41,290 nucleotides of DNA from Chitinophagaceae bacterium (GTDB lineage: Bacteria > Bacteroidota > Bacteroidia > Chitinophagales > Chitinophagaceae), in NCBI GenBank assembly GCA_014379965.1, contig JACMKU010000219.1, positions 1 to 41,290 on the forward strand, in the 5' to 3' direction. The notes under the pieces are model-generated. The model did not search any database and was not told the origin of the DNA. It saw only the letters and a list, made by a program, of their open reading frames with translations. Shown one piece after another: positions 13,641-23,285 of this stretch. Each line of letters opens with the position of its first letter. Position 1 is the first letter of the stretch. Both the position numbers and the translations under genes were made by a program.

Positions 13641-14552
13641 CCTCTTTAGCCATTTTAAATAGAATGGTAGTCTATTCATCTTTAACGCCGGATAAACCTC
13701 CGCATTGGCACCAAAGCTCCCATAGAAATACGCCAGGTTTCGGATGTCCGAGCCTTCAAAATCAAGTGTGAGTTTCTTGCCGGCATGATCTTTAATAAAT
13801 TCATCGATGAGGGCGTGTGATGCACCAATCGTTCGGCCATCGGGATGATTGCCTACGAGGATATAGTAAGCCCGGCCGTGTGAGTAGAAGAATATGCATG
13901 AGGCCAGCAATTCTTTCCTGGACGAAAGGATGCCATATGTTGTCGCCATCCCTTTCTCATGGAGGTAGTGATAAAGCTTGCGGAAGCGTTCCGTATTGTC
14001 TGCAGACTCCTTTCCATAGTTTCTCATCTGCGCAATTGCCAGTTGTATTACTTTTTCTGCATCGAAATCCTTGTAGAGTTTGCAACCCGACTGATTTGCC
14101 TTCCGCACATTTCTTTTTATGTTGTCCTTGTAGGCTGCCGATAGTTCGTCATAGGACTTGCCCAGGTCGAGTACATAATTTGCCCTTGATATTCCGTCTT
14201 TGACTCCGATGTTGCCGCTATTCATCGAGATTTCGATGAGTTTAAATTTTCCGGGAATCGCTTTGACGAATTGATCAACCATCTCTTTATTAAGATTTTT
14301 CCCAAACACACCAAGTTGTGCTGCAAGAAATGGCTGATACAAATAGGAGAATCCGTATTTCTTATTCCATGTCAGCGGCATCACGCATTCGTAGTCATTC
14401 AACACCAGCGCATCCCAATTAGCCGACATATGATCGAGATAGAAGGAATAGCCATAGATGAGGCCATTGGAGGCAGCTTCGATACATTCATCCCATTTTT
14501 TCTTGTCGATTTCATGCTGTGGAAGATATCGTATGTTCGGCGGGGTACTCAT
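13638..14552 (-). CDS. FemAB/GNAT-fold acyltransferase-like protein
   Basis: The 304-residue cytoplasmic protein has the two-lobed pattern of FemAB/BioF2-like (Acetyltransf_6-type) proteins: an N-terminal lobe with MPLTWNKKYGFSYLYQPFL, then a GNAT-like C-terminal lobe with IKRNVRKANQSGC, ILVGNHPDGRTIGASHALID and LDFEGSDIRNLAYFYGSFGA. Related proteins transfer aminoacyl or acyl groups to cell-wall or polysaccharide precursors, but no substrate can be assigned here. The start codon overlaps the stop of the upstream M1 peptidase gene by one base (TAATG), so translation is probably coupled. The stop codon lies within an inverted-repeat arm. Confidence 0.65.
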   Translation of the reverse strand: MSTPPNIRYLPQHEIDKKKWDECIEAASNGLIYGYSFYLDHMSANWDALVLNDYECVMPLTWNKKYGFSYLYQPFLAAQLGVFGKNLNKEMVDQFVKAIPGKFKLIEISMNSGNIGVKDGISRANYVLDLGKSYDELSAAYKDNIKRNVRKANQSGCKLYKDFDAEKVIQLAIAQMRNYGKESADNTERFRKLYHYLHEKGMATTYGILSSRKELLASCIFFYSHGRAYYILVGNHPDGRTIGASHALIDEFIKDHAGKKLTLDFEGSDIRNLAYFYGSFGANAEVYPALKMNRLPFYLKWLKR

Positions 14553-17374
14553 TACAAGTCGATGTGCCGATTGATTTTCCGGAAGCTGAAGTTAGAGATA
14601 TCAATAGAGAAAGAAATTGTCTTCAACAAACGATTCTTCTTAGACAGTGTCGAGAGAATGTAGTCCCTGAATACGCGGCTATAAAGAAGAGGAATGTAGA
14701 TATTGACTGTCTCTTTCAACAGGGGAAGGTGGATGCCCGCATCGAACAGGAATCTATCTTCCGTGGCATTTTTTCTCCACGGCTCGGCATAGGTGCCAAC
14801 ATCCACGAATATTTTAAGCGGGATCTTCACGGGCAATAAGCTTAGTGGGTTAAGTCCATTCGGAACGGTCGAACTGAAGTTGAGTGCAATGAGCCAGTCA
14901 TCGGTACGACCGACCTTGTCCGCGAGCAGGTCCGTCCTTACCTTGAAAGCGCCGTCTCTTACCATGATCTGTTGGCTCGCCGCCCCTTCGAACTCATTCC
15001 GCCCGACGAAGTAATCGCTGTAAGTATAGTCCTCGTACCCGTTTGGTCCGGTCATATTGAGATGATATCGATCTGTGGCGAACTGTTTGGAGAATGTCTT
15101 CGAACTTGTATAAAAGAACTTGCCGGCAAACAGCCTTGCATCAAGTCCACCCCCTTTCGGGTAATTGAAGAAATAATTTCCGGTAAATGCGGTGCGTACG
15201 AAATCCTTTCCTTGTTCCACCTTCATTTCTGCACGGTACGGATACAATGCCCTGGCATTTTCTACTACTAACTTCAACTGGTTAAGAGTCCTGTTAACAC
15301 TAGTAGTTCTATACCTGTCGGTGATGGTGGTATCAATGCCGATGATGACCGTATCTCGGAAAAAGCGTAGACGATCTTCCGAAATGAAGAAGGTCTTGAA
15401 TTGAATAAAATGCTTTAGAGTGCTACGGGGATCCTTTTCTCTAAATGTTAACCGCAGGCTTGGAACTAACTTCTGAAATCCGAGGAAGATCTTATTTCCG
15501 CTATCATCAATGAAGCGATCGGCAGTAAACTTCGATCCAAGTACACCAAGGTCGATCTTTCGGAAAAGACCATCGGGGAAGAAACTTTGATTGACAAATC
15601 CGATGCCCACAAATCTTTTCGATCCGGTTGCATACATGGGTGCGAGGAAAAATTGCAATCTATTAAAGGGCAACCGGAGGTTTGTGATAGCCGCTCCGAT
15701 CATTAATTTGTCGTAGCTATTCAAGCCAATCGCGGGAAGGATCGCTACCTGCGTTTGCTTCATGGCATTCTTCATGGGTGAACCATTGAAGGGTGTCCAC
15801 ACAGCCACTCCTTTCCGTGGTGGGCCCGGCAGGTTTCCTTTCATCGAGAGCACTGAGAATGCTGAATCAAGATCCTTGCCGCTTACATCCTCCATCACTT
15901 TCTGCAGGTCCGCCGGTTGTGGATGTTTAAATTGCCATCTCCTGTAGTACTCCTGCATGGCCTGGTTGAATACCGAAGTGCCAAGGTACGACTCCATCCA
16001 TTTTACCCACTGTGTAGTTTTATAATATCCGATGAGTAGATAGTTCACAACATTGAATTGCTCAGCGGACGTCTCAATGGGTTGGTCTTTTTTCTCCGCA
16101 ATAAGTGATTCTAGTACCGCCTGTTCGAACCGCTGGTTGTGCTTCGGGTTTCTGGCTACCTCATATTTTTCCTCATAGTAGGAATTGATTCCTTCATCCA
16201 TCCAGGGATGCGTACGTTCATCGCTGGCCAGCGCACCCTGGAACCAGTTATGTCCGATCTCGTGTGCGATGGTATTGTCAAGTTCGGACTCGGTATCAAG
16301 TGGGGAAATTACTGTGACGGTCGGATACTCCATGCCACCCTCGAAACTCTTTGGCCCCTGCACAATGCTTAATGTTGAATAGGGATAATCACCAACCAGG
16401 TTAGAGTAGTGCTGAAGTGCACGCTTTCCATGGTCGACGCTCTTTCGCCACATCAGCACTTCCCCTGGCGTATAGAAACTATAAACGTCGACAACTTTGC
16501 CGGAGGCGAGTTGGCAGGTGTCATGATTAACGATGAATCGCTTATCGGCGAACCATGCGAAATCATGAACCTTGTCCTGTTTGTAGCGCAGGATCTTGAT
16601 GTCGGTTGCGGAATTAGGAAATGATTGCGTGACAGTCTTGATGCTCCCACCTTTGGTTTTTATCTTTTGCTTTACTGGTTCCCAGGAAAAGTCTCTCCTT
16701 GTTTCGAGCCATTCTTTCTCGGATGCATTTTGAAGTTCACCGGTGGCGGCGACCACGTAATTCTCCGGAACTGTTATAGACACGTCGAAGCTTCCGAAAT
16801 CGCTATAGAATTCACCCTGGTCGAGGTAAGGCATGGGATGCCAGCCTTTGTTATCGTATACTGCCGGCTTCGGATACCATTGCGTCACCTGGTAGCTCTG
16901 TCCGTCATGACCGCCACGTGAAAAATTAAAGGGTAGCTGAACATGAAAAGGCGTGGTGATCTCGGTCCTTGCACCTGGCGCCAGCGGCGTGGGTAGAATT
17001 AGTTTGAGTATGTCTATGTGCTCGGGGTGATCTTCCGTTTCGGCAGTGGCTCCATTCACTTTGAAGTCGAGCCGGTTTATATATCCTTTCTGGTCTTTGT
17101 CGGAAAAATAAAACCTGGTATTACCATTCTCTAAAAGTTGATCGCTGAATGCGGTCTGGTCATTCTTGTATGCATTGGGCCATATATGAAACCAGATAAA
17201 TCGAAGCGTGTCGGGCGAGTTGTTGATGTATTCGATTTTTTCAAAACCACGCAACGAATGACTAACATCGTTGAGAGCTACTTCGATAGTATAGTTCACT
17301 TCCTGTTGCCAATGCTGCGAGTTGGCCGTTAGCCGGCTAGTAGCGATCAAAACAAGTAGGAGTATTCTTATCAC
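14552..17374 (-). CDS. M1-family metallopeptidase with long barrel-like C-terminal region
   Basis: This is a predicted zinc aminopeptidase-type enzyme of 940 residues. The signal peptide covers residues 1-18. The catalytic domain has GGMEYP (346-351) and HEIGHNW (371-377) with the third zinc ligand E394 in WMDEGIN. Residues from about 540 to the end are not peptidase: they are rich in alternating hydrophobic strands with aromatic turns (LQFFLAPMYATGSKRFVGIG, FFNYPKGGGLDARLFAGKF) and resemble an outer-membrane beta barrel. The start codon is GTG at 17374, with a TTGATTGAG-word repeat directly upstream. The neighbouring 17590 gene is a paralogue lacking the C-terminal region. The barrel assignment is inferred. 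Confidence 0.85.
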   Translation of the reverse strand: MIRILLLVLIATSRLTANSQHWQQEVNYTIEVALNDVSHSLRGFEKIEYINNSPDTLRFIWFHIWPNAYKNDQTAFSDQLLENGNTRFYFSDKDQKGYINRLDFKVNGATAETEDHPEHIDILKLILPTPLAPGARTEITTPFHVQLPFNFSRGGHDGQSYQVTQWYPKPAVYDNKGWHPMPYLDQGEFYSDFGSFDVSITVPENYVVAATGELQNASEKEWLETRRDFSWEPVKQKIKTKGGSIKTVTQSFPNSATDIKILRYKQDKVHDFAWFADKRFIVNHDTCQLASGKVVDVYSFYTPGEVLMWRKSVDHGKRALQHYSNLVGDYPYSTLSIVQGPKSFEGGMEYPTVTVISPLDTESELDNTIAHEIGHNWFQGALASDERTHPWMDEGINSYYEEKYEVARNPKHNQRFEQAVLESLIAEKKDQPIETSAEQFNVVNYLLIGYYKTTQWVKWMESYLGTSVFNQAMQEYYRRWQFKHPQPADLQKVMEDVSGKDLDSAFSVLSMKGNLPGPPRKGVAVWTPFNGSPMKNAMKQTQVAILPAIGLNSYDKLMIGAAITNLRLPFNRLQFFLAPMYATGSKRFVGIGFVNQSFFPDGLFRKIDLGVLGSKFTADRFIDDSGNKIFLGFQKLVPSLRLTFREKDPRSTLKHFIQFKTFFISEDRLRFFRDTVIIGIDTTITDRYRTTSVNRTLNQLKLVVENARALYPYRAEMKVEQGKDFVRTAFTGNYFFNYPKGGGLDARLFAGKFFYTSSKTFSKQFATDRYHLNMTGPNGYEDYTYSDYFVGRNEFEGAASQQIMVRDGAFKVRTDLLADKVGRTDDWLIALNFSSTVPNGLNPLSLLPVKIPLKIFVDVGTYAEPWRKNATEDRFLFDAGIHLPLLKETVNIYIPLLYSRVFRDYILSTLSKKNRLLKTISFSIDISNFSFRKINRHIDL

Positions 17375-17375
17375 A

Positions 17376-17578
17376 AGGTGGTTGATTGAGTTGATTGAGT
17401 TGATTTGGTTGATTGGGTTGATTGCTTTAATGGTTTAAGAGTTTAAATGTTTAATAGTTTAATGGTTCCTCAAGACAGGAATGAAGCTTCTGGAATCAGA
17501 ACCTTTAAACTATTAAACCTTTAAACTACTAACATTTAAACTATTGAACCATTAAAGCAATCAGCCCAACTAACATAA
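17376..17578. repeat. Inverted repeat c, mosaic of two word types
   Basis: The left arm (about 17403-17468) and right arm (about 17499-17570) pair with one roughly 11-base gap. The outer part uses the word TTGATTGGG and the inner part TTTAATAGTTT. Further TTGATTGAG copies run from 17378 to the arm and form the 5' leader of the long M1 gene. The centre (17464-17503) starts GGTT, contains CTCAAGACAG and ends AATCAGAACC. The same centre recurs in element h at 33853. It lies downstream of the short M1 gene. Confidence 0.85.
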
Positions 17579-17589
17579 CACCTTTATTC

Positions 17590-19164
17590 TTACTGAAACT
17601 TGCCTTTCTTATTCAACAATTCGAAAATTCCATCTGCCCGAATATTAAGTTGCTTCTCAAATTCTGCTTTCAGATCCTCCGGGTATGGGTGTCGGAACTT
17701 CCAGTCATTATAATACGCCTTTATCACCTTACTGAGTTTTTCTTCTCCCAGACTCATCTCCACGAGATACATCCAGATCGCGGCCTTGAGATAGACTACG
17801 AGGCCGTATCGCTCTTTATCAGCAAAATCCGCGGCGGGCGTTTCTATTGCCTCCTCCATAGGGATTTCCGACAACGCCATATATATTGTAGAAAGGAAAT
17901 CGGGTAATGATTTGGCACGCACCTCTTGCGGAAGCATTTCGCCGAACACACTATTGGCCTTATATTTCATTGCCTCGTACCTAAACTGGTAATAAGTGTT
18001 AATGCCCTCATCCATCCACGCATGATCGCGTTCATTGCTTCCAAGAATTCCATAAAACCAGTTGTGACCGACCTCATGCGCGATCACACCGTCGAGGTAT
18101 GCCTCATCAGCATCGGGGCTCGTGATGAGCGTGATCATCGGGTACTCCATTCCTCCCGACATCACATTCTTCGGGCCCTCTACCGCCTGTGCTACCGGGT
18201 ATGGATATTCACCGATCCATGTAGAGTAGCTGCGGATAGCATCTTCAACATAGGACGTGCTCTTCTTCCAGTTCTTATTGCCATTTTCATAACTATAGGT
18301 AAACACATCGATTATTGTTCCCGATGCTAACTGCGCCGTGTCATATCGTATGATGAAATCCTTGTCCGCAAACCACGCGAAGTCATGAATGTTTTCGCCT
18401 TTATACTGTAGGGTCTTGGCGACACCAGCGCGACCGTTTGTATATTTTATAAAACTGCCTTCTTTATTGTTGGCAATACCGATTTCTTTATACTTATCCG
18501 ATTCCTCTTTACTCTGCAGTGTGCCTGTGGAACCGACGACATATGTCGAGGGCACAGTAATATTAACATCGAAGCTTCCAAACTCGCTATAGAATTCTCC
18601 CTGGTCGAGATAGGGGATGGGGTGCCAGCCTTTGCGATCATACACCGCCGGCTTTGGATACCATTGACAGATGATGTATGACTCGCCCATATGTCCCGAG
18701 CGCGATGAGTACGTGGGTATCTTGACGAAAAATGGCGTGCGAATCGTCACTTTTTGTCCCGGTGCTAATGAAGACGGCAGCACCAGCTTGGCCACATCAA
18801 TATTCTCTTTGTCCATCTCAAGTTTCGCCTTCTGACCATTGACGGTAAAGGAGAGGCTGTCGATATATCCTTTGTCTTTCATATCCCTCCATCTCTTCTT
18901 CCCGTCCTTGTCGCGGAATACCTGCTTTGCATATGCGGTCGTTTCATTCTTGTAGGCATTTGGCCAGAGGTGAAACCAGATGAAGTCAAGTTTATCGGGA
19001 GAGTTGTTGGTGTATTCGATGGTGATGTCGCCTTTAAGAGAATGATTCTTATCATTCAGGGCAACCGCAATCTGGTAGTCTACCTGCTGCTGCCAGTAAG
19101 GTTGTTGGGCGAATGAGACTGTATTAAAGGACATGGAAATGAGGACCAGGAAAATGAGTTTCAT
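17590..19164 (-). CDS. M1-family metallopeptidase, short paralogue
   Basis: This is a secreted zinc metallopeptidase of 524 residues with a signal peptide ending near FAQ (residues 18-20). GGMEYP (337-342), HEVGHNW (363-369) and E386 complete the active site. It is closely similar to the 14552-17374 product throughout the N-terminal half, including QWYPKPAVYD and PYLDQGEFY, and stops (NKKGKFQ) where the long paralogue continues into its barrel-like part. The frame is open upstream to a TTG at 19269, but that stretch is only translated repeat words (NQLNQLN), so the ATG at 19164 is the start. The pair probably arose by tandem duplication with later loss or gain of the C-terminal part. Confidence 0.88.
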   Translation of the reverse strand: MKLIFLVLISMSFNTVSFAQQPYWQQQVDYQIAVALNDKNHSLKGDITIEYTNNSPDKLDFIWFHLWPNAYKNETTAYAKQVFRDKDGKKRWRDMKDKGYIDSLSFTVNGQKAKLEMDKENIDVAKLVLPSSLAPGQKVTIRTPFFVKIPTYSSRSGHMGESYIICQWYPKPAVYDRKGWHPIPYLDQGEFYSEFGSFDVNITVPSTYVVGSTGTLQSKEESDKYKEIGIANNKEGSFIKYTNGRAGVAKTLQYKGENIHDFAWFADKDFIIRYDTAQLASGTIIDVFTYSYENGNKNWKKSTSYVEDAIRSYSTWIGEYPYPVAQAVEGPKNVMSGGMEYPMITLITSPDADEAYLDGVIAHEVGHNWFYGILGSNERDHAWMDEGINTYYQFRYEAMKYKANSVFGEMLPQEVRAKSLPDFLSTIYMALSEIPMEEAIETPAADFADKERYGLVVYLKAAIWMYLVEMSLGEEKLSKVIKAYYNDWKFRHPYPEDLKAEFEKQLNIRADGIFELLNKKGKFQ

Positions 19165-19197
19165 TGGGAAGCGTTTGTGTTCAAAATTAAGCAAATT

Positions 19198-19309
19198 CAG
19201 TTGATTGAGTTGATTGGGTTGATTGAGTTGATTGAGTTGATTGGGTTGGCCTGCATTTAGGCTGTCCAAACTTAATCAACCTAATCAACCTAATCAACTC
19301 AATCAACTA
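19198..19309. repeat. Inverted repeat d (TTGATTGAG words)
   Basis: The left arm (19198-19249) holds about six copies of TTGATTGAGT/TTGATTGGGT. The right arm (19266-19309) holds five copies of the complement, AATCAACCT/AATCAACTC. The loop is about 16 bases. It ends just before the stop of the sugar transferase gene (19313) and leads into the 5' region of the short M1 gene. The same word occurs in element c and at 29583-29639. Confidence 0.85.
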
Positions 19310-19312
19310 CCA

Positions 19313-20722
19313 TCACTTGCCCTTTCCTTTAAAAATAATCCTCAACGTATGTATCATTATCTTAAAATCCAGCGCCAGCGACACATTCTCGATGTATAGC
19401 AGATCGAACTTACTTCTTTCAATCATTTCTTCCACATTCTCAGCATACCCGAATTGTACCATGCCCCAACTGGTAAGGCCTGGCTTTACCTTGAGTAAAT
19501 ATTTGTAGTAAGGAAAACGTGCGATGATCTGGTCGATGTAATAACGCCGCTCCGGACGCGGGCCTACCAGGCTGATCTCACCGATGAGGATGTTCCAGAG
19601 TTGTGGCAATTCATCGAGACGCCACTTGCGCATAGTCTTACCCCATTTCGTGATGCGAGTATCGTTGTCGGACGAGAGAGCTGGGCCACTCTTCTCCGCA
19701 TCGTCGATCATCGACCTGAATTTATACATCCGGAATGGTTTCCCTTTATAACCGATTCGTTCCTGCACGAAGAATATGCTGCCCTTCGAAGAATACCTTA
19801 CTCTGACTGCAACGAAGATCATCAACGGAAGCAATAGAACAAGTCCCGCCAATGCGCAGACAATATCAAGGAGGCGCTTGAAGTTTTGTTGCCAATCGGG
19901 CATGAGCCCCGTTTTTAGGTCGATGAGTGGAGCGCCCATCACGCTGCTTGTCTTCACCGACCCGGAGAGGATGTCGAGTGTACTCGGCTGGATCTTTACT
20001 TCTACATCTTTTTCGCTTAGGCGGGCGATTATCTTTTCAAGGAGGGTGTGTTCGGATTTCTCCATAGCAAGGACTACCTGGTGGATTTGATGTTGGTCGA
20101 TGATTGTTTCCAACTGATCGATATATCCAAGCTTGGGTATTAGTTTCTGTATGCCATTCTTCCCATTCGAGTCGGGAGGTACGAATCCAACGTAATGATA
20201 ACCGCCATCGTGTAGGTTTCGCTCGGTCTTATTGTAGATATCGATCGCATTCTCCTGGCTGCCGATCATCAGCGTATTGAAACTCACTTTACCCGAGAGC
20301 AATTGTCGTTTTACTTTGTTTAGGAGTAACCATCTTCCCAGGAAGGTGAGGATGAAATGCACACCGGCCAGAGCGGCGAAGGCGAGGTAACGGAACGAAG
20401 GATCTTCATGCGGATCATTCCAAACAAAAACCAGGAAGAAGATAGTGCTACCGATGAGGGTACAAACGAAACTCAGGGTGAACTCGGCGAGTCGTGATTT
20501 CTTATAGAGCGAATGGTACGTGCCCGCGAGTGCATACAATATTAGCCAGCCAGCCGGAACGACGAACAAAATATATAGCCACGACTGGTAGCTGATGGGA
20601 TAGGCTCCCTTGTCGTCAAGCAATTCGGTTCTGATAGCGTAGAAGCATAACCACGATAGAGCCGCTGTGAAATAATCCATCAGGGCATACCATGCGACAG
20701 GTATTTTTTTACCGGGGGTCAT
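19313..20722 (-). CDS. Polyprenyl-phosphate sugar-1-phosphate transferase (exopolysaccharide priming)
   Basis: This is a WbaP/WcaJ-type initiating transferase of 469 residues. It moves a sugar-1-phosphate onto undecaprenyl phosphate to begin a surface polysaccharide repeat unit. Four N-terminal membrane helices (about 12-30, 47-66, 84-101, 112-133) precede a Rossmann-like CoA-binding-type domain (about 145-260). The catalytic domain starts at [10 protein letters not shown] (281-290) with its membrane helix, then KFRSM (334-338), [11 protein letters not shown] (369-379) and SLVGPRPER (384-392). All key blocks are present. Its ATG overlaps the stop of the oxidoreductase gene by one base (TGATG), so the two form a coupled pair. 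Confidence 0.93.
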   Translation of the reverse strand: MTPGKKIPVAWYALMDYFTAALSWLCFYAIRTELLDDKGAYPISYQSWLYILFVVPAGWLILYALAGTYHSLYKKSRLAEFTLSFVCTLIGSTIFFLVFVWNDPHEDPSFRYLAFAALAGVHFILTFLGRWLLLNKVKRQLLSGKVSFNTLMIGSQENAIDIYNKTERNLHDGGYHYVGFVPPDSNGKNGIQKLIPKLGYIDQLETIIDQHQIHQVVLAMEKSEHTLLEKIIARLSEKDVEVKIQPSTLDILSGSVKTSSVMGAPLIDLKTGLMPDWQQNFKRLLDIVCALAGLVLLLPLMIFVAVRVRYSSKGSIFFVQERIGYKGKPFRMYKFRSMIDDAEKSGPALSSDNDTRITKWGKTMRKWRLDELPQLWNILIGEISLVGPRPERRYYIDQIIARFPYYKYLLKVKPGLTSWGMVQFGYAENVEEMIERSKFDLLYIENVSLALDFKIMIHTLRIIFKGKGK

Positions 20723-21696
20723 CAGCGGGTTATAACATTGTTGCCGATCTTTTCCAGGATCTGGTGCGCCACGTCCATAGCGTTCAGTCCATCCATTTCC
20801 GAAACGATTGTTTTTGTGTTGTTGAGAATGGCGGACTTGAATTCCTCGAGTTCTTTCTTGATGGCATTGACTTCAGGCACTACCGGGTTATTCACGGCGA
20901 TGGTTTTCTTGCCTGCTGGTGTGTCTATATCGAAGGCAAAGACGTTCGAATCTCTGGGGCCTTTCAATTTTATAATTTCGGTCTTCTTGTTGAGGAAGTC
21001 GATGCCGATGTATGCGTCTTTCTGGAATATTCTCATCTTCCGCATCTTCTTCATGGAGATTCGGCTCGATGTGAGGTTGGCAACGCAACCATTGTGAAAC
21101 TCGATCCTGACGTTTGCGATATCGGGCGTCTCGGTGATCACACCTACACCACTTGCAGAAATATTCTTCACGTCGCTCTTCACAATGCTAAGGACGATAT
21201 CGATGTCGTGGATCATCAGGTCGAGGATTACACTCACTTCCGTCCCGCGGGGGTTGAATTGCGCGAGCCTGTGTACTTCAATGAACATGGGGTTGAGGTC
21301 GAGTTCCTGCACGGCGAGGAAAGCGGGATTAAACCGCTCGACGTGTCCCACCTGGAACTTGACGCCGGATTCCTGGGTGAGCTTTACAAGTTGTCTCGCT
21401 TCTTCCATCGTGTTAGCGAGTGGCTTCTCCACGAAGACGTGTCTACCTTTCTTGATAATCCTTTCACATAATTCGAAATGGTGAGGTGTGGGGGCCACTA
21501 CATCGAGTGCATCGCAGGCATCGATGAGCGAATCGGCGTCCAGGAAACGAGGAAGCTGGTATTTTTCGGCGACGGACAGAGCCATGTCATCGTCGGGATC
21601 ATAGAACCCAACGAGTTCAGTATCCGGGATGTCCTTCCAATTGTTCAGGTGAAATTTTCCCAGGTGACCCACCCCGAAAACGCCAATCTTGAGCAT
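20722..21696 (-). CDS. Gfo/Idh/MocA-family NAD(P)-dependent oxidoreductase
   Basis: The N-terminal Rossmann domain opens with [17 protein letters not shown], and the family's catalytic-lysine motif EKP is at 90-92 (FVEKPLA). The 324-residue protein is of normal length. These enzymes oxidise or reduce sugars, inositols or nucleotide sugars. Overlap with the polysaccharide-priming transferase suggests it modifies a nucleotide sugar for the same pathway, by inference only. The ATG at 21696 is preferred over the upstream TTG at 21705 because it starts directly at the Rossmann strand. A promoter candidate lies at 21714-21748. Confidence 0.88.
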   Translation of the reverse strand: MLKIGVFGVGHLGKFHLNNWKDIPDTELVGFYDPDDDMALSVAEKYQLPRFLDADSLIDACDALDVVAPTPHHFELCERIIKKGRHVFVEKPLANTMEEARQLVKLTQESGVKFQVGHVERFNPAFLAVQELDLNPMFIEVHRLAQFNPRGTEVSVILDLMIHDIDIVLSIVKSDVKNISASGVGVITETPDIANVRIEFHNGCVANLTSSRISMKKMRKMRIFQKDAYIGIDFLNKKTEIIKLKGPRDSNVFAFDIDTPAGKKTIAVNNPVVPEVNAIKKELEEFKSAILNNTKTIVSEMDGLNAMDVAHQILEKIGNNVITR

Positions 21697-21713
21697 AATA
21701 ATCAATTAATCCT

Positions 21714-21748
21714 CAAAGATAGGATGGAGACGTTTTGCGGGCATCAAA
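21714..21748 (-). promoter_or_regulatory. Candidate promoter of the oxidoreductase-sugar transferase pair
   Basis: Read on the minus strand, TATCTTTG (21721-21714) matches the -7 consensus TAnnTTTG exactly, and TTTG (21748-21745) lies 23 bases upstream, the long end of the accepted spacing. The predicted start is about 10 bases before the ATG at 21696. Confidence 0.5.
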
Positions 21749-21757
21749 ATCTGGTAT

Positions 21758-22525
21758 TCAGCTAAGTAAATCAGACCTGTTGAGATACGATTGGTCTGGA
21801 GTATAGATAAAGAGACAAGTGCCGTTCTTGATCGTATTGATCACAGCCTTATTGATAGATTGTGGAAGCGCAGGGCAACCCTGGCTGCGACCAAGAAATC
21901 CTAGAGAACCGATGCTCGACTCGTTAGCATACGGGGCACCATGCATCACGATCGCGCGATTGCGTGCATTGTCGTTGATGTTTCTCTCTAGTCCGTCGAG
22001 ACGAAGGGAATAGCCATTGCCGCCATTATAAGTCTCGGCAGTAATATAGAAACCTGGGCTGCTTTTGAATGACTCAGCCTGGTTAGAAAAAGACTTGGCC
22101 CAAAGTGTGCCCGTGTTGCGGCCATGAGAAACCACAGATTGAAAGACGATCTTCCTGGCGTCGAGATCGAGAACATATAATCTCTTCTTCGAGCTAGGCT
22201 GGCTGAAATCGATGATTGTGATCTTCCGTGTATCGTGGATCTTTCCGGCATCTACGATCTTGGAGAAGCCTTTAATGGCGAGTTCGAAAACTTGCTGGTT
22301 CAAACCTGCGGATTCGAGGTGCAGGTCATTATATAAGGCTGTAGTCGCCTCTGCGTTCATAACTACGGCAGCTGGTGCTGGAGCAGGCGCAGGTTCAAAA
22401 CTGGTGGTGATCGAAGGTGCTGTGTGAAATACCCTGGTTTCAGGGGCGATGGTGTTTGTTGCAAATGCTACGCTGGCGATGGCCATGCAGCCGATCAACA
22501 TGGTTTTTCTTATTGGATTCTGCAT
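21758..22525 (-). CDS. Secreted murein L,D-transpeptidase catalytic-domain family protein (YkuD_2 type)
   Basis: The 255-residue protein has an N-terminal signal segment (7-22), an alanine/proline-rich linker (43-55), and from about residue 95 a domain of the L,D-transpeptidase superfamily found in Bacteroidota. Catalytic residues are H195 in VMHGAPYA and C217 in SQGCPAL, the cysteine nucleophile. VVSHGRNTGT precedes them. Likely roles are cross-linking or trimming of peptidoglycan, or attachment of proteins to it, in the periplasm. The ATG at 22525 is used; the TTG one codon upstream is unlikely. Its leader contains a perfect hairpin at 22570-22590. Confidence 0.85.
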   Translation of the reverse strand: MQNPIRKTMLIGCMAIASVAFATNTIAPETRVFHTAPSITTSFEPAPAPAPAAVVMNAEATTALYNDLHLESAGLNQQVFELAIKGFSKIVDAGKIHDTRKITIIDFSQPSSKKRLYVLDLDARKIVFQSVVSHGRNTGTLWAKSFSNQAESFKSSPGFYITAETYNGGNGYSLRLDGLERNINDNARNRAIVMHGAPYANESSIGSLGFLGRSQGCPALPQSINKAVINTIKNGTCLFIYTPDQSYLNRSDLLS

Positions 22526-22569
22526 CAATACTAAATTTTAAGGTTAGTAATATCGTCTGTAAATAAGAA

Positions 22570-22590
22570 ACTGTCTCGCCCGGAGACAGT
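22570..22590. promoter_or_regulatory. Perfect 8-bp hairpin in the leader of the L,D-transpeptidase-like gene
   Basis: ACTGTCTC (22570-22577) pairs fully with GAGACAGT (22583-22590) around a 5-base GC-rich loop, 45 bases upstream of the start codon. It could be a 5' stabilising hairpin or an operator. The rest of the 307-base gap 22526-22832 holds this hairpin, the palindrome at 22756-22806, and an AT-rich stretch (22640-22750) in which no gene is seen. Confidence 0.5.
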
Positions 22591-22755
22591 CTTGGTTTTC
22601 CGACTGCGAATGTACGCCTGAAATGCTTGCCACTGGCCAAAAAGTCCTATAAATTGCCCTTAGTTGTGCGTGATCAAGTAAAGCCTAAACAAAACGTTAA
22701 ATGATGCCTAAACTGTTCACTTTCGAAATTGCATAAGTTATTGAAAATCAATAAT

Positions 22756-22806
22756 TTGAAATGGGCCCCGCAGTCGAAAAATCTTTTCGAATTTCGGGGC
22801 CCAATT
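22756..22806. repeat. GC-rich hairpin e downstream of the DUF4242 gene
   Basis: GGGCCCCG (22763-22770) pairs with CGGGGCCC (22795-22802). After a 3x4 internal loop, TCGAAAA pairs with TTTTCGA around a 3-base loop. The flank 22803-22828 carries AATTCCTGATTCC-like words related to the element at 39313. It lies 27 bases beyond the DUF4242 stop and could end that transcript, although no T tract follows on the minus strand. Confidence 0.65.
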
Positions 22807-22832
22807 CCTGATTCCAAATTCCCGATTACACC

Positions 22833-23222
22833 TTAGTTGGCAGTGTCTGGACTTATCACAGTTCCCACCTCATTAACAGCATTCGCAGGGAACCCTCCTT
22901 TCTTCGCATGTTCCTTTATCAACTCCGGGCTGTTCGCCTTGTAGATACAATAGATCTTGTTTCCGGTTACATAGCTGTGGATCCACTGGATCTGTGGTCC
23001 CATTTCTTTGAGAACGTTACAGGATGTCTGCGAAATCGATTTCAGTTGTTCGGCGGTCAATTTTCCGGCGCCGGGGATTTCCCGTTCGATGACATAGGTC
23101 TTCATTTCTGGTTGGTTTGATTTTACTTCTGTTGTTGTGTTTGCTTTTTGAGCCATGGATGAGAAGCCTGCAAAAAGCATGATAGCGATTACGAGGCTGA
23201 AGCGGTTGGTGATAGTTCTCAT
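22833..23222 (-). CDS. Secreted DUF4242 (SCO4226-like) small protein
   Basis: The 129-residue protein has a signal peptide (about 1-24, ending SSMA) and a single DUF4242 domain from MKTYVIEREIPGAGKLT to FPANAVNEVGTVI. DUF4242 is a ferredoxin-like fold whose characterised member SCO4226 binds nickel; whether this copy binds metal is unknown. The same domain forms the N-terminus of the regulator encoded just upstream (23404-24501), so the two genes share a domain. Two 33-bp direct repeats lie in the 181-bp gap directly upstream and look like operators for that regulator. Confidence 0.82.
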   Translation of the reverse strand: MRTITNRFSLVIAIMLFAGFSSMAQKANTTTEVKSNQPEMKTYVIEREIPGAGKLTAEQLKSISQTSCNVLKEMGPQIQWIHSYVTGNKIYCIYKANSPELIKEHAKKGGFPANAVNEVGTVISPDTAN

Positions 23223-23255
23223 GATCTTTAATTTTTTTTTGGTTTTGAGATGAAG

Positions 23256-23263
23256 TAAAGATA
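23256..23263 (-). promoter_or_regulatory. Candidate -7 element of the DUF4242 gene
   Basis: On the minus strand TATCTTTA differs from TAnnTTTG only in the last base. It lies 34 bases upstream of the ATG and 22 bases downstream of the nearer 33-bp direct repeat, so the repeats would sit where an AraC-type activator normally binds. Confidence 0.35.
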
Positions 23264-23285
23264 TAGTTGAGAGATGCCCATGTCC

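Noticed and set aside
19165..19269. N-terminal extension of the short M1 peptidase rich in NQLNQPNQ
   Set aside because: It starts with TTG and is a translation of the TTGATTGAG repeat words; a normal signal peptide begins at the ATG at 19164.
20692..21471. 259-codon + strand frame opposite the oxidoreductase gene
   Set aside because: It is an antisense shadow of the Gfo/Idh/MocA gene; composition and lack of motifs argue against coding.
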